DNA of 64,000 nt from Chenopodium formosanum (taxonomy: Eukaryota; Streptophyta; Magnoliopsida; Caryophyllales; Amaranthaceae), in NCBI GenBank assembly GCA_024500155.1, contig CM044874.1:995001-1059000 (forward strand). The letters run 5' to 3'. Made by a program: the position numbers and the translations under genes. Shown piece by piece: positions 31,964 to 43,816 of this stretch. Each line of letters starts with the position of its first letter. Position 1 is the first letter of the stretch. The notes below the pieces were generated by a model. It was given only the letters and a program-made list of their open reading frames with translations. It was not told the DNA's origin and searched no databases.

Positions 31964-33200
31964 GACTCAGGCAGTCGTTCAGAATCTTGCGGTTCATCAT
32001 GTGCTTAACTTCAGACTTGCCGCTTTCTGAATTTTTTGCCTTGTTTTTGCTTCAGCTTGCCTTGATGTACAAACTGCTTTTGCTTGTATTTGTACGTACT
32101 ACGGCAGCTCTAATTTTCCGCTTGTGGGCGGTTGCCGATGCTTTATTATGTGTTTTGAACATTTGAACTTGTAGCTCATTTTCTGAGCATTATTCTCATT
32201 TATCTGATGCTTCTTCTTCAATTGCTTTGCCTTATTTTGCATGTTTGTTTTTCTAGACTTTGAAATTTTTTCGCAAAATTTGCCAAGTACAAAGCTTTCG
32301 GCTTGAAGAATTTAGCTGAAGATAATTTGTACTTGTAGTGCCTCTTGCCCCCCCAGTAATCTGAAGACTTAGTCTTTGGATTTCTGAGTTGGCTTTTGAT
32401 TCTTTTGCTTTCAGACGAAGCTAAGTAAAAAATTTCTAACAGCCAGTTTTGCTATTATTCTTAGTTTTCTGTCTATCTGAAAGAATGGATATCTGAAACA
32501 CAGGGCCAGTTGAAGGCGATGTTTTAGATACTGATTTTCTAGGATACAAGGCTCAGCTAAGGCCATATCCCAGATTTGTCCATGGACTCAATGTCTAGGA
32601 GAACAAGTCTTACGGAAGTTTTTACTTCAGCTGAAAGACCAGAGTTCTTTAAAAGACGAGTTTGTCAGCAATCTGAAACCCAGTTACCCAAAGGCGAAGG
32701 TTTCAGACGAGGCCCTCAGTACCTTGGGTTAACTCTAAGTGCGGCCCACCCGAATTCGGCCCATCCGAATTAAAAAAGCGCGGGTTAGAATTTTTTTTCC
32801 CCTTTTCTTATTCTTCTGTTCACTTTATTCCCCCTTTATTCTTTCTAATTCTGGAAAATAGCTGCGCATTTGGTGAAGAGCACGAGCATTCCTTTGGGCA
32901 AATTTGGGGAAAACAACACTTAGCACAACCATTTTTTGAGGTAACCTTCATTACTCAGTGTTTTTGTTGTTATTTTGATATACATTTTGAATTTTTTGGC
33001 CAATTGATGATCTTATTTTGCCAGTTAGGGTTTATGGTTTTGTGGGTTTTGTGAACGAAGTTGATGGTGTTGATTTGTTGTTTTTTTGAGACATAATTTG
33101 TTGATGTGTTGTTGTTTGTTGATGGATTATGATAGTATTGTTGATGGATTTTGTTTGATTGTAATTTAAATTGCTCATAGTCCAGCTTTATTCAAATGCT
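31964..33200. other. Non-coding 3' region of the PF04195 element and flank
   Basis: Many 'TTGCC', 'CTTCAG' and 'TCTGAA' words; a C-run at 32349-32356; 'GGCCCACCCGAATTCGGCCCA' inverted repeat at 32743-32765. No protein similarity. 33040-33160 is TTGTTGATG-rich. Confidence 0.4.
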
Positions 33201-33205
33201 TCTGT

Positions 33206-33263
33206 CACCCTACGCTAATTTTCCCACCCTACGCCAATTTTCTCACCCTACGCCAATTTTCTC
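33206..33263. repeat. Three tandem 19-bp units
   Basis: CACCCTACGCYAATTTTCY repeated three times immediately left of the hAT-like element. Confidence 0.85.
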
Positions 33264-34692
33264 ACAAAATCCGGTCCAAATTTTTGGACCCGGTACCCAC
33301 TGGGTACCCGGTTAATTAAACCAATTTCGGTACCGGGTACCCGGTACTAGATCCAACAATAACGGGTACCCGGTTACTGGTACTGGTTTTTTTTTAAAAT
33401 CTAAGTAGGATTTTTTTATACCCACTTACCCAGAATCTAGATAAATTTGGCCCATTTATTAAAAAGTCTAATATGAGGAAAAACCCTAGTTCATTTCTCA
33501 GCCACCATCACTTCATTTCACACTCTCTCCTCTCTCTAGCTATTTCAATTTTCAAAATTTAATCCCTAGATCTCTCAAAATCTCAAGTATAATCTTTGTT
33601 CATCGGCGTCATACACTCTCCCGTTATCTAAGCGAATTCGGGGTAATTTTTGTTTAATTATGTTGGTTTTACTTGAATTTTTTTATGTTTATCAAGTCAT
33701 TTTCGTTTAAATTTGTTCATCTAATTTTTGTGCGAAAATGTTCATGTGAGATTGATTTTTTTTTTTTTTTTTTTGATATTTAGTTGTTCACCTTTGTCCG
33801 TTTAATAATGTTTGTTCTAATTTGTAACAAAATTTGTTGTTGATGATTTGAGGTGAATATTATACTTATTTGCTTAGTATATGAGATTAGATGAACAAAT
33901 TTAATATCAAAAATTTGTTATAATTATTATAGTATACGAGATTAGATGAATGTGTTAAGTGATTTATCTAAGATGTTTTAATTTATCTCTTAAATTATTA
34001 AGTCTCTTACTAATCGTGTTTATAATTTTTATTTTTACAGAGTTGGATGATAGTGGGCTTACACAAGTTGATGATATTTTAGGAAACAATTGATGTAAAT
34101 GTCTATTTTATTATCTTCTTTCTTATTAAAATTTTATTCTATATTAATTTTTTACTCACTAATTTTGTTGTATTTTTGTTTTACAGGAAGTTAGAATAGT
34201 GTGGTTTGTGCTTGGATCCATCTTGGATTAATCAAATGGCTTGGAGCTTGTATTATTACTTTTGTATTATGTAGTGGACTTTTATATTAGTTGGTTGTTT
34301 GTATAAGCTTTTAATTTTATGAAACTTTTTCGAGGAACTTTTAATTTGTAATTTATATGTATTTTTAGCTTTAATGTGTACTCCTATTAATAATTATGTG
34401 TATAATATTGTGTGTTATAAATTAAGATTGTACAGGTTGCGAGTTTTACATTATCATAGAAACATAGCATATAAGCAATTAAGTAGGAACAAATTTTTAA
34501 AAAATTGTTAAAAAAAGTCACCGGGTACCCGGTCTTGGAACCGGTTCCATCCGGATCCAATACCAGTTCCAAATATTTAGGACCCGGTGTAACCGGTTCC
34601 GGTTCCGGGTCCAGATTTTTTGGACCCGATGTAACCGGTTCCGGGTCTGGGTCCAAAATACCCAACCGGGTACCCGGGTATGCTCACCCCTA
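33260..34692. mobile_element. hAT-like deletion derivative with GGGTACCC-rich ends
   Basis: The right end is TGCTCACCCCTA (34681-34692), as in plant hAT elements, with subterminal CCGGGTACCCGG / ACCGGTTCCGG words in both ends (33280-33380 and 34520-34680). The interior keeps what looks like the 5' UTR and intron of a transposase gene (CTCTCTCC leader at 33525, exon-like piece 34045-34095) but no transposase domain. The left TIR and an 8-bp duplication could not be located. Confidence 0.6.
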
Positions 34693-34699
34693 CTACTAC

Positions 34700-36050
34700 C
34701 CATGGTTTCTATATTCGGACTAAATTTTGAAAAAGACGAAAAACTGAAAACGAATCATGACAGTAAATAGGCCCATCTATTCCCAAAAAGAATACCTTGG
34801 CAACATGTAAAACTTACTGCAGTAATAAGTAAGTTTTACAGTGTTTGGGCTATGTGATCCAATCCAAGGGGGTTTAACTTTATGAAGTCAAACTCATCAC
34901 ATGGCAGTATGGCACAGCACCAACTTAGACTTAATAAAATGGCATGGAAAATTTGTCGCTGCAATCAGAAGGTTAATGTACGGAGTACATGAATATTACG
35001 TTCATTGTACAGATTGTTGATGAAAGTAGCATGACTAACATCATCATATGATGACATTCAAAATTTAGGAAGCAGTAAAAGTGGAAATCAAGAACCTAAT
35101 ATGGTTGGGAATTGGGAATATAAGACTAGTCCTCAGATTGCGAAAGTCTCGAGAGTCAAGACTCAAGTGATGATAGTTTCCCAAGTGCTAGGGTGCAAAT
35201 AGTCCCATTGTACCTATTTGCTAGTGCACAAAGTGCAGTTTAGAGTTACTGTGCTTCTCATCTATGGTCCTGTTTATCTTATACTTGCTGCACCAGCTTA
35301 GGCTAGCGCCTAGCCTAGACCAAGCCTGGGGAGTGCGTGTCCCATCACAAGAAACTAAATTAAATCAGCAGCAAATTAACGTGTCCTGGTACTTCTTAAC
35401 ACATATAGTATTTCAAAAGAAATGAATGAGATTGCATGTCCTCAGAGTACACTGATAACGGGAACTTGAAATATCAAAGGTATATGCATTACCCTTCATC
35501 ACCCACCAGGCCACCACAGATTCTAAGTAAAAGCATACTTACCACCTATGAAGACAATGAGGTTAATACAGAGACAAGAAAAGGACAGCGGCCCATGAAG
35601 AGTTGTATAAATAAAAAGTACTCCTAAAATAAGTACTCTACAAAGAAAACAATTGATGAGGAAGCAAAGCAATTGAAATGAGCCAATGAATACATGTTTG
35701 AAAGAATCTGAGTAACATATATAGCCCACAAGTGTCAGTGTGTCACTTGCAGATAGGAAGTGGAAAAAAAAATCTGAAAACCGGAGATTGTCATACTAAA
35801 CCATTTCAAAGTGTCTGATGCAAATACATACCGTAAATTCTTTTACACATTCAAATTATCATACATTAGTTCCCAAAAGTTGGCACATAGCAACTAGTAA
35901 GCTGTGCTAATTTTTTTCCTCTTACCTATACTGATGTTTAGTTACCCTGATACGGATTCTTATCAAATTCACAAAATCCTGCTCAGAAGACATACCATTT
36001 CTACAGAATGTTCACACGAGTTCTTGTTAGGGTGCACTTCCAGGGAGACA
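34700..36050. other. Intergenic and 3' UTR-like sequence
   Basis: No protein-coding similarity. 35715-35905 is an inverse homologue of 45222-45405 and would be the 3' UTR of the small minus-strand gene ending at 36053. Confidence 0.4.
35715..35905 (-). repeat. Inverted copy of 45222-45405
   Basis: The reverse complement shares runs such as TTTGCATCAGACACTTTGAA, 'GGGCTATATATGTTA', 'CTATGTGCCAACTTTTGGG' and 'GAATGTGTAAAAGAATTTA' with the plus strand at 45222-45405. About 190 bases at about 85-90% by eye. Confidence 0.8.
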
Positions 36051-36052
36051 GA

Positions 36053-36470
36053 CTACATGAAGTCCTTCCACATTATTTCATAGTCAGCCCTCATCATTGA
36101 ACCATCCTCTTCGATCTGAAAGTCACCAATGTAGAAAATCCCAAATTAATGTTGCCTCAATTTACTAAGCAATGTTTGATCTTCATAGTCTAATTAACAA
36201 GTTTCAATTTCAAACAGATTGGCCTTCACTCTTAATCAAACTTCGTTTAAATTTGATTATCAAGTTACACAAATAATTCTTATAATATTTGTTCTCATCA
36301 AATTGTCCTAGGAGCACCAAGTAAAAGAGGGATTGAAAAAGAAAGAAAAAAGGTACCTTCACCAAAGAGAACGGGCAAAGACGCTTCATTGCCTGGTAAC
36401 ACTCGCAATAGTTCTCATATTGTAGAACAACATCGCAATATGTTGCATCTCCATCATTCTCACGCTTGCT
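36053..36470 (-). CDS. Last two exons of an unrecognised small protein gene
   Basis: Exon 36357-about 36470 encodes a Cys-containing stretch (KRENDGDATYCDVVLQ, then CECYQAMKRLC) ending at donor GTACCT. Exon 36053-36115, after a TTTCAG acceptor, encodes IEEDGSMMRADYEIMWKDFM and a stop. The join K|I is in phase. The conserved look (paired cysteines, acidic end) suggests a real gene, but I do not recognise the family. Upstream exons between 36470 and 36720 were not found. Confidence 0.4.
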
Positions 36471-38330
36471 TCATTAATTGTAGAATCAACAAGAAGAACA
36501 TAAACATGCTAAGAAACTTCAACAAAGATACATACCAAAACAAAAATATACAAACATAATGCTCATGAAACCAAGAAAAACACTTAACACTAGACAATAA
36601 AATGAGAAGACAAAGTTGAACCTGGGCACGCTTAACAGGATTAAATAGAAAGAATTGATTTCAAATGCTTCCTTTCTAATCTATACCTAGTCTCCCATGT
36701 GGCATTCTCTCCCTAACACCAAATCTCATCACTTCCATGTGGCATAGTTTTGTGAAAATAGAAAAAGAAAACAAAACGCTTATTTTGATCGTTTCATCTT
36801 CTCTCTTAACTCATCTCTTAACACACTATTGTTCTTTCAGCTCCCATACCGTACCATTGTTTCAGACGCTTTCTCTTCTCTCAACCCATCCAGATTCCAC
36901 TTTCAATTCGTATCTTTGTCTTAATGGTTTCACTTATTCTCTCCATCTCCCATTATGCTTTCCAATTCAATATTTTACTTGTGTTACCTTCTTGAATCGT
37001 GACATGGAAATGGGTAAATTCTGCTCTCTTAATTTTTTCATTTCGAGGAGATGTTTGCTTTCCTATCTTACATTATAATTCTAACTCTAAATAATTATAT
37101 TTTTTATGGCAAGGGTTAGATTAATTACATTGCATAAAGAGTATATTCTTGTGTTAATATTAATTTGGTGTTGTGAACTCCATGACAGCAATAATTTCAT
37201 CGTGACCTTCAAAGCAATGTAAATATCATCCAGCTTTATGGATGCTAATATGTAAGCTTCTTTTCCATCTGAATCCTTTTCAAATTTTATCAATGTATTA
37301 GTTCATGCAATTGGTACAAGGAATGAGAAATTAACTAATTTTCCTTTTGATTAGTTCCTTGTGGAATGTTGAGTAGGAAGAAGATATATCTCGTCAAAAA
37401 AGAAGAAGACATATTATATTGGAGTTTGTAATGGGCTTCAACTACAAACTAGAAAAGGTAATTTAATCACCTTGAATTGAGTGGCAGGCTTTAATTTTAT
37501 TAATGTTGCAATACAAGATCTATACCATCTGCTACAATTGAGATTTTAATCTCAACCTTAATTCTTGATACGAGTTTCGGGTACTCTGTTTGTTTTCAAT
37601 TTGGATCATATTATTTTACTTTATGCTTTGGTGCCCTTATTTAGCTTAGTTTAGCTTTTTTTTTTTCCATGTTATTTTGATCAATATCCAGGTCTTACAA
37701 ACTAAAAATATTCACACAAATCAGATACTGACACACCTTGCTCCCTTGCAAATTAGACTGGAAAGTTCATTGTATCATATTTTCTTGAAAATATCATATT
37801 ATTATAAGCTTATCATTGGACCATCCAATTGGATTACAGTAAAATCTAATCGGATTCTAGCCTCTAAACACACATTGGGGTTTCCCATTTTCAACGAGGA
37901 AAAGGATTGCCTTTAGTTTAAACGTTTTGTTGATTGATGATCATGTTCGGCGGCGATGATAATTTTAATGATGATCAACGGTGATAATGAAAGATTTATT
38001 TTGGAAATTTATTTTTGAACGATTTTTTTATGATTGATGAAAAATTGATGAACGGCCGTAGGAGAGATGGATAGAAATTTAAAATTGTTTTCTTAGATCT
38101 ATGCTTCTGTAGTAATATTTTATGACGGTGCAAATTATTCTTAGATGTACTATGTTTAAGCAAAACATTAAAGTCAGGTCAGCAATCCGCATAATTTGTG
38201 CTTAATGACTATCTTACCAACGTCAGCTCAAGACTTTTACGATTCCTGTCTGCAAAATTTCTATCATAAGCTTGGGAGCAGAGGTGTGCTTAATTGTGGA
38301 CTGGGGCTGAGCTCACCAACTTGAGTATCG
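36471..38330. other. No supported gene
   Basis: AT-rich; open frames at 36737-37078 and 37677-37916 show no domain and sit in T/C-rich sequence. No TIR or TSD was recognised. Confidence 0.4.
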
Positions 38331-38334
38331 TTTT

Positions 38335-38935
38335 ATGAAGGTGGGCCTGCTTGTTTGCCTTAGTTTTAAAGACAGATTTGGTTCTGCAGCTATTCTGATT
38401 TCCATCACAGCCACAAAGGCTGAGACCTCCAATCCGGAGAACAACGAGTTGAGTGGAGCTTCAATGAGGTTGAATGCTGGTTCGGTTACTCTGCCAGAGA
38501 CGTGGAGTCCCCCTGCTACAGGATGCATTAAAGTGAATGTTGCTGCAGGTTTTATGCATCGTTTGGGTACTGGTTTGGGTGCAGTGCTGAGGGATGAACA
38601 TGGTGCTGTTTGTGCGTGTTTGGCAGCTCAATCTCTTGACACTTGAGAGCCAAATACTGCGGAGGCAATGGTTGTGCTGTTAAAACTGCTTGCTCGTTGT
38701 TCAAGCTTTGTGTGACAGGTTGACAGGCTCAGGGTCTTTCCACTTGATCATTGATGATATCTTAGCTTTTTTTAATAGTTTTTTTTTAATGTTCACTGCT
38801 CTTTTGTGAAACGAGGGAGGGAATAAAATTGCATATCATTTGGCACACTTTCAACCATGGGTGGTTGGCCAAAGAATGTGGCACGATGTGAGATCCCGAC
38901 TCGCGTGTTGAAGCTTGCTTCCTCTGATTTAATTA
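38335..38935 (+). pseudogene. LINE-derived RNase H fragment
   Basis: Frame 38335-38646 contains WSPPATGCIKVNVAAGF and GLGAVLRDEHGAVCAC, the start of the RNase H domain (RVT_3) found at the C-terminus of plant L1-type LINE proteins. After a stop, the continuation AEAMVVLLKLLARC and, in another frame, NKIAYHLAHFQPW with WHDV follow in the expected order. 5'-truncated and frameshifted. Confidence 0.7.
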
Positions 38936-39502
38936 ATGGAGCTTTCCCCTATGTGGGTTTTCTCTAAAAAATGCTATGGAAGTATGAGAAGCTAGTGATA
39001 AGAAGAAAAAAGAGAAGCTTCTAGTTGAAATGAACTTGCCTTGTGTTTTCTTTACCATGTTTGGGAATTGGGACCTCCGTCTTTCAATCTTGTGGTTGTT
39101 AACTCTATTCAACCTTCTTCTTTGTTTAAGGTTTATACAATTCATTCGTTATAAATGTATTCATTACCCATTCCTCAATTGCACGAGAGATGAGAAGACA
39201 ATAGTAATAATCCCTTCTATAAAGAAATTTGAATGCAATATACATTATGTAATGTAAGTATGGGAATTAAAAAACAAGAGTGAGAGCCAATACTTACAAT
39301 ACCTTTACTGGCTAGATTTCAACTAACTTGTGAGTTGTGACAATCACTTATTGTTAGAAAATAGTTGGAGGTTCTAATTTATGAGAGAGAGGGATAACTC
39401 AAGTAATCGATTTTCACCATTTGTCATGATTTTCTAAAAAAAAATAATAATAAAACCTAATTCATATAAATTAATCATAGTACTCGTACAAACCTAATTC
39501 AT
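38936..39502. other. Intergenic
   Basis: AT-rich, no features recognised. Left boundary of the tandem duplication at 39503. Confidence 0.4.
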
Positions 39503-39685
39503 ACATTCTAATACTTAAATATATAAGTGTATAACTTATACTAAAGGTTGAGTAATGGAAAAAAATGAAATTAATTTTATAATTATATTGTTGTCAAAAT
39601 ATACACATATAAGTTGGCTATTAAAATTTTTGTATTTATGAACATGAATAACTCTTTTTAATACAACTTTATTATCATAAGATTT

Positions 39686-39752
39686 GTTGTTGAAGTAATG
39701 GTTAGAGTTTAACTTTAATGAAGATGAGGTCATGGGTTCAAATACTATTGCT
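39686..39752 (+). mobile_element. tRNA-like SINE head (also at 41602 and 43519)
   Basis: GAAGTAATGGTTAGAG resembles a pol III A box and GGGTTCAAATAC a B box, 40 bases apart. Present once per repeat unit and in the partial third copy. Weak, since the 3' end of such a SINE was not delimited. Confidence 0.4.
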
Positions 39753-39892
39753 CACAAATTATTATATTTTGTGTGGAAATATTGATGATTGGTAATAGTA
39801 TGTGACATGGCAACACGTGGCGAGATTGACAACACGTGGCAAGATTACAATGCTTGCCTTTGAGTTTTAATATATATATTTAAATTATTGAC

Positions 39893-40130
39893 CTGAACCA
39901 AACCCGACTCGAACCCGAAAATGACCCAAACCCGATATAACCTGTCAAAACCCGAATTCAACCCGACCTATTACTAACCTGACCCGAGGTCAACCCGACC
40001 TGTTTCTAACCCGACTCGAATTTAAACCCGACCTGTTACAAACCCGACCCAAAATCAACCCGACTTGTTATTAACCCGACCCAAATTCAACCCGACTCGA
40101 ATTTAAACTCGACCTATTACTAACCCGAAT
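39893..40130. repeat. Degenerate AACCCGACC minisatellite (also 41809-42046)
   Basis: About 25 variants of AACCCGACC/AACCCGACTCG in 240 bases, all in the same orientation. It is not the plant telomere heptamer CCCTAAA. Confidence 0.8.
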
Positions 40131-40152
40131 TTTAGGATTTAGGAGTTTTTAG

Positions 40153-40614
40153 TATAAAAAGAGTACTCCGTATTGAGTATTTAGTTGCACGCTTTTTTTC
40201 AATTTATTAACATGGATTCCAATTACAAAACAAATTTGGACCTAATATGACCCAAACTTCTTAGACCACATGGTTATTTTTATTGGACCAAATATGAAAT
40301 ATGATTTAGTCCACTAACCTAGGTGCCTTAACAGCAACAACAACAGCTACAATTTCTTGGTGAACTTGTTCCAAAAAACCTCTTCGTCAAATTTCCTCTT
40401 TTTTCTTACAACAGTTGTTGTTGTTTTCAATTGCTTCAGAATTTTCGTTGCTTTCATTCACTACTGAAATTCTTTTATTACCAATTGATACTGGGTTACT
40501 GATGCTACTGTGTAGGAGTACTGGTTCTTCTCTCTCTTAGAATGTGTATCTTCTTACAAGTTACAACAACTTCTTCTTGAACGAGCACTCTTCTTCGAAA
40601 TAACCTTACAAGGT
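40153..40614 (+). promoter_or_regulatory. Putative promoter and 5' UTR exon, copy 1
   Basis: TATAAAA at 40153-40159; about 170 bases on, an AACAGCAACAACAACAGC / CTTCTTC-rich leader without a long frame ends at CAAG|GTATGC (donor GT at 40613). The next in-phase acceptor is TGATGATTAG directly before the ATG at 43817, so this reads as an untranslated first exon with a leader intron. Inferred, with no transcript evidence. Confidence 0.5.
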
Positions 40615-42068
40615 ATGCCTACCTTCTCAAAATTTGGAAATTATCTTTGGTTTTTTTTTTTTTTGTTTTATATTTTTATTTTTTCCTCTTGTTGTAATGT
40701 AATGAGTATTTGTTTCTGTTTTCACTTGTGAAATATTGCATAAATTGAAGAAGTGTAGTTTGTAGTTTGTTAATGCTTAAAATTTTTTTTATCTTTTGTT
40801 ATTAATATGTATGTTCACTGTTTGGAGCTTGATGCGAGTTAAAAATTTGATCTTTTTGGTATAACTATATGTATTGTTGATGCTATTTGGACCAGTAAAA
40901 TATGGCATTAGTTGTTATTGTAATAATATTTAATGTTATATTTGCACAATTGAAGAGGGTCTAAAGTTTTTTGTAATTTTCCTTTGTATGCATATAAAAA
41001 TACTATATTTAAAAGAAAAAATTAGAAAAAATAATCCCAACTTTCATTTATTCTGGAATAATCCGAACTTTGGGGGGTCTTCTTTTTCTTCAATCCCAAA
41101 TACCGGTTACCGGTTGAATGGGTTATTTATTTATTTTTTTTATTAAAGTGACACGTGTCACGAATCAATTGGTTAAAAAAATTTAAAAACAAATTAAGAA
41201 CAAAACCCACCAGCCAAAGCCCAACCACCTAGCCAATCCGGCAACCGCCCATGCCAGCCACCTACATACATTGGTGGTTTTATAAAAACAATATCAACCA
41301 TTTGTTAATTATTAATTAATATGAAGTAACTAAATATTATATCGTATCATTAAAATTCCTTCTAGTAACAAATTTATTAGTTAAAAAAAAAAAAAACCTT
41401 TATTTAAATTTGGTTTACACATTTTAATACTTAAATATATAAGTGTATAACTTATACTAAAGGTTGAGTTATGGAAAAAAATGAAATTAATTTTATAATT
41501 ATATTGTTGTCAAAATATACACATATAAGTTGGCTATTAAAATTTTTGTATTTATGAACATGAATAACTCTTTTTAATACAACTTTATTATCATAAGATT
41601 TGTTGTTGAAGTAATGGTTAGAGTTTAACTTTAATGAAGATGAGGTCATGGGTTCAAATACTATTGCTCACAAATTATTAATTTTTGTGTGGAAATATTG
41701 ATGATTGGTAATAGTATGTGACATGGCAACACGTGGCAAGATTGACAACACGTGGCAAGATTACAATGCTTGTCTTTGAGTTTTAATATATATATTTAAA
41801 TTATTGACCTGAACCAAACCCGACTCGAACCCGAAAATGACCCAAACCCGATATAACCTGTCAAAACCCGAATTCAACCCGACCTATTACTAACCCGACC
41901 CGAGGTCAACCCAACCCGTTTCTAACCCGACTCGAATTTAAACCCGACCTGTTACAAACCCGACCCAAAATCAACCCGACTTGTTATTAACCCGACCCAA
42001 ATTCAACCCGACTCGAATTTAAACTCGACCTATTACTAACCCGAATTTTAGGATTTAGGAGTTTTTAG

Positions 42069-42529
42069 TATAAAAAGAGTACTCCGTATTGAGTATTTAG
42101 TTGCACGCTTTTTTTCAATTTATTAACATGGATTCCAATTACAAAACAAATTTGGACCTAATATGACCCAAACTTCTTAGACCACATGGTTATTTTTATT
42201 GGACCAAATATGAAATATGATTTAGTCCACTAACCTAGGTGCCTTAACAGCAACAACAACAGCTACAATTTCTTGGTGAACTTGTTCCAAAAAACCTCTT
42301 CGTCAAATTTCCTCTTTTTCTTACAACAGTTGTTGCTGTTTTCAATTGCTTCAGAATTTTCGTTGCTTTCATTCACTACTGAAATTCTTTTATTACCAAT
42401 TGATACTGGGTTACTGATGCTACTGTGTAGGAGTACTGGTTCTTCTCTCTCTTAGAATGTGTATCTTCTTACAAGTTACAACAACTTCTTCTTGAACGAG
42501 CACTCTTCTTCGAAATAACCTTACAAGGT
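42069..42529 (+). promoter_or_regulatory. Putative promoter and 5' UTR exon, copy 2
   Basis: Same arrangement as the first copy: TATAAAA 42069-42075 and donor GT at 42528, within the second repeat unit. This copy is nearer to the coding exon and would give a leader intron of about 1.29 kb. Confidence 0.5.
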
Positions 42530-43816
42530 ATGCCTACCTTCTCAAAATTTGGAAATTATCTTTGGTTTTTTTTTTTTTTGTTTTATATTTTTATTTTTTC
42601 CTCTTGTTGTAATGTAATGAGTATTTGTTTCTGTTTTCACTTGTGAAATATTGCATAAATTAAAGAAGTGTAGTTTGTAGTTTGTTAATGCTTAAAAAAA
42701 ATTTTATCTTTTGTTATTAATATGTATGTTCACTGTTTGGAGCTTGATGCGAGTTAAAAATTTGATCTTTTTGGTATAACTATATGTATTGTTGATGCTA
42801 TTTGGACCAGTAAAATATGGCATTAGTTGTTATTGCAATAATATTTAATGTTATATTTGCACAATTGAAGAGGGTCTAAAGTTTTTTGTAATTTTCCTTT
42901 GTATGCATATAAAAATACTATATTTAAAAGAAAAAATTAGAAAAAATAATCCCAACTTTCATTTATTCTGGAATAATCCGAACTTTGGGGGGTCTTCTTT
43001 TTCTTCAATCCCAAATACCGGTTACCGGTTGAATGGGTTATTTATTTATTTTTTTTTTATTAAAGTGACACGTGTCACGAATCAATTGGTTAAAAAAATT
43101 TAAAAACAAATTAAGAACAAAACCCACCAGCCAAAGCCCAACCACCTAGCCAATCCGGCAACCGCCCATGCCAGCCACCTACATACATTGGTGGTTTTAT
43201 AAAAACAATATCAACCATTTGTTAATTATTAATTAATATGAAGTAACTAAATATTATATCGTATCATTAAAATTCCTTCTAGTAACAAATTTATTAGTTA
43301 AAAAAAAAAAAAACCTTTATTTAAATTTGGTTTACACATTTTAATACTTAAATATATAAGTGTATAACTTATACTAAAGGTTGAGTTATGGAAAAAAATG
43401 AAATTAATTTTATAATTATATTGTTGTCAAAATATACACATATAAGTTGGCTATTAAAATTTTTGTATTTATGAACATGAATAACTCTTTTTAATACAAC
43501 TTTATTATCATAAGATTTGTTGTTGAAGTAATGGTTAGAGTTTAACTTTAATGAAGATGAGGTCATGGGTTCAAATACTATTGCTCACAAATTATTAATT
43601 TTTGTGTGGAAATATTGATGATTGGTAATAGTATATGACATGGCAACATGTGGCGAGATTGACAACACGTGGCAAGATTACAATACTTGCCTTTGAGTTT
43701 TAATATATATATTGATGATATCGGATTGTTCAATATCTCAACTTTGCACTTTGTATATTCTGATATATTATTATTATGTCAAACATTAATTATTTGATTT
43801 TTTGGGTGATGATTAG

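Larger units (their letters stand above)
39503..43713. repeat. 1916-bp tandem duplication, 2.2 copies
   Basis: Copy 1 39503-41418, copy 2 41419-about 43335, partial copy 3 about 43336-43713; spacing 1916 and 1917. Copies 1 and 2 differ at only a handful of positions (for example T-run lengths and GCGAG/GCAAG). The partial third copy is the first 378 bases of the unit. Contents of each unit: a tRNA-like SINE head, a degenerate AACCCGACC tract, a TATA box, a pyrimidine-rich leader with a splice donor, and intron-like AT-rich sequence. Confidence 0.95.

Noticed and set aside
39893..40130. Interstitial telomere repeat
   Set aside because: The words are AACCCGACC-like and not the plant telomere heptamer; it is a minisatellite repeated with the 1.9-kb unit.
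39536..43566. 65-codon minus-strand frame present three times
   Set aside because: Identical because the DNA is tandemly duplicated; it overlaps the SINE-like head and has no protein similarity.
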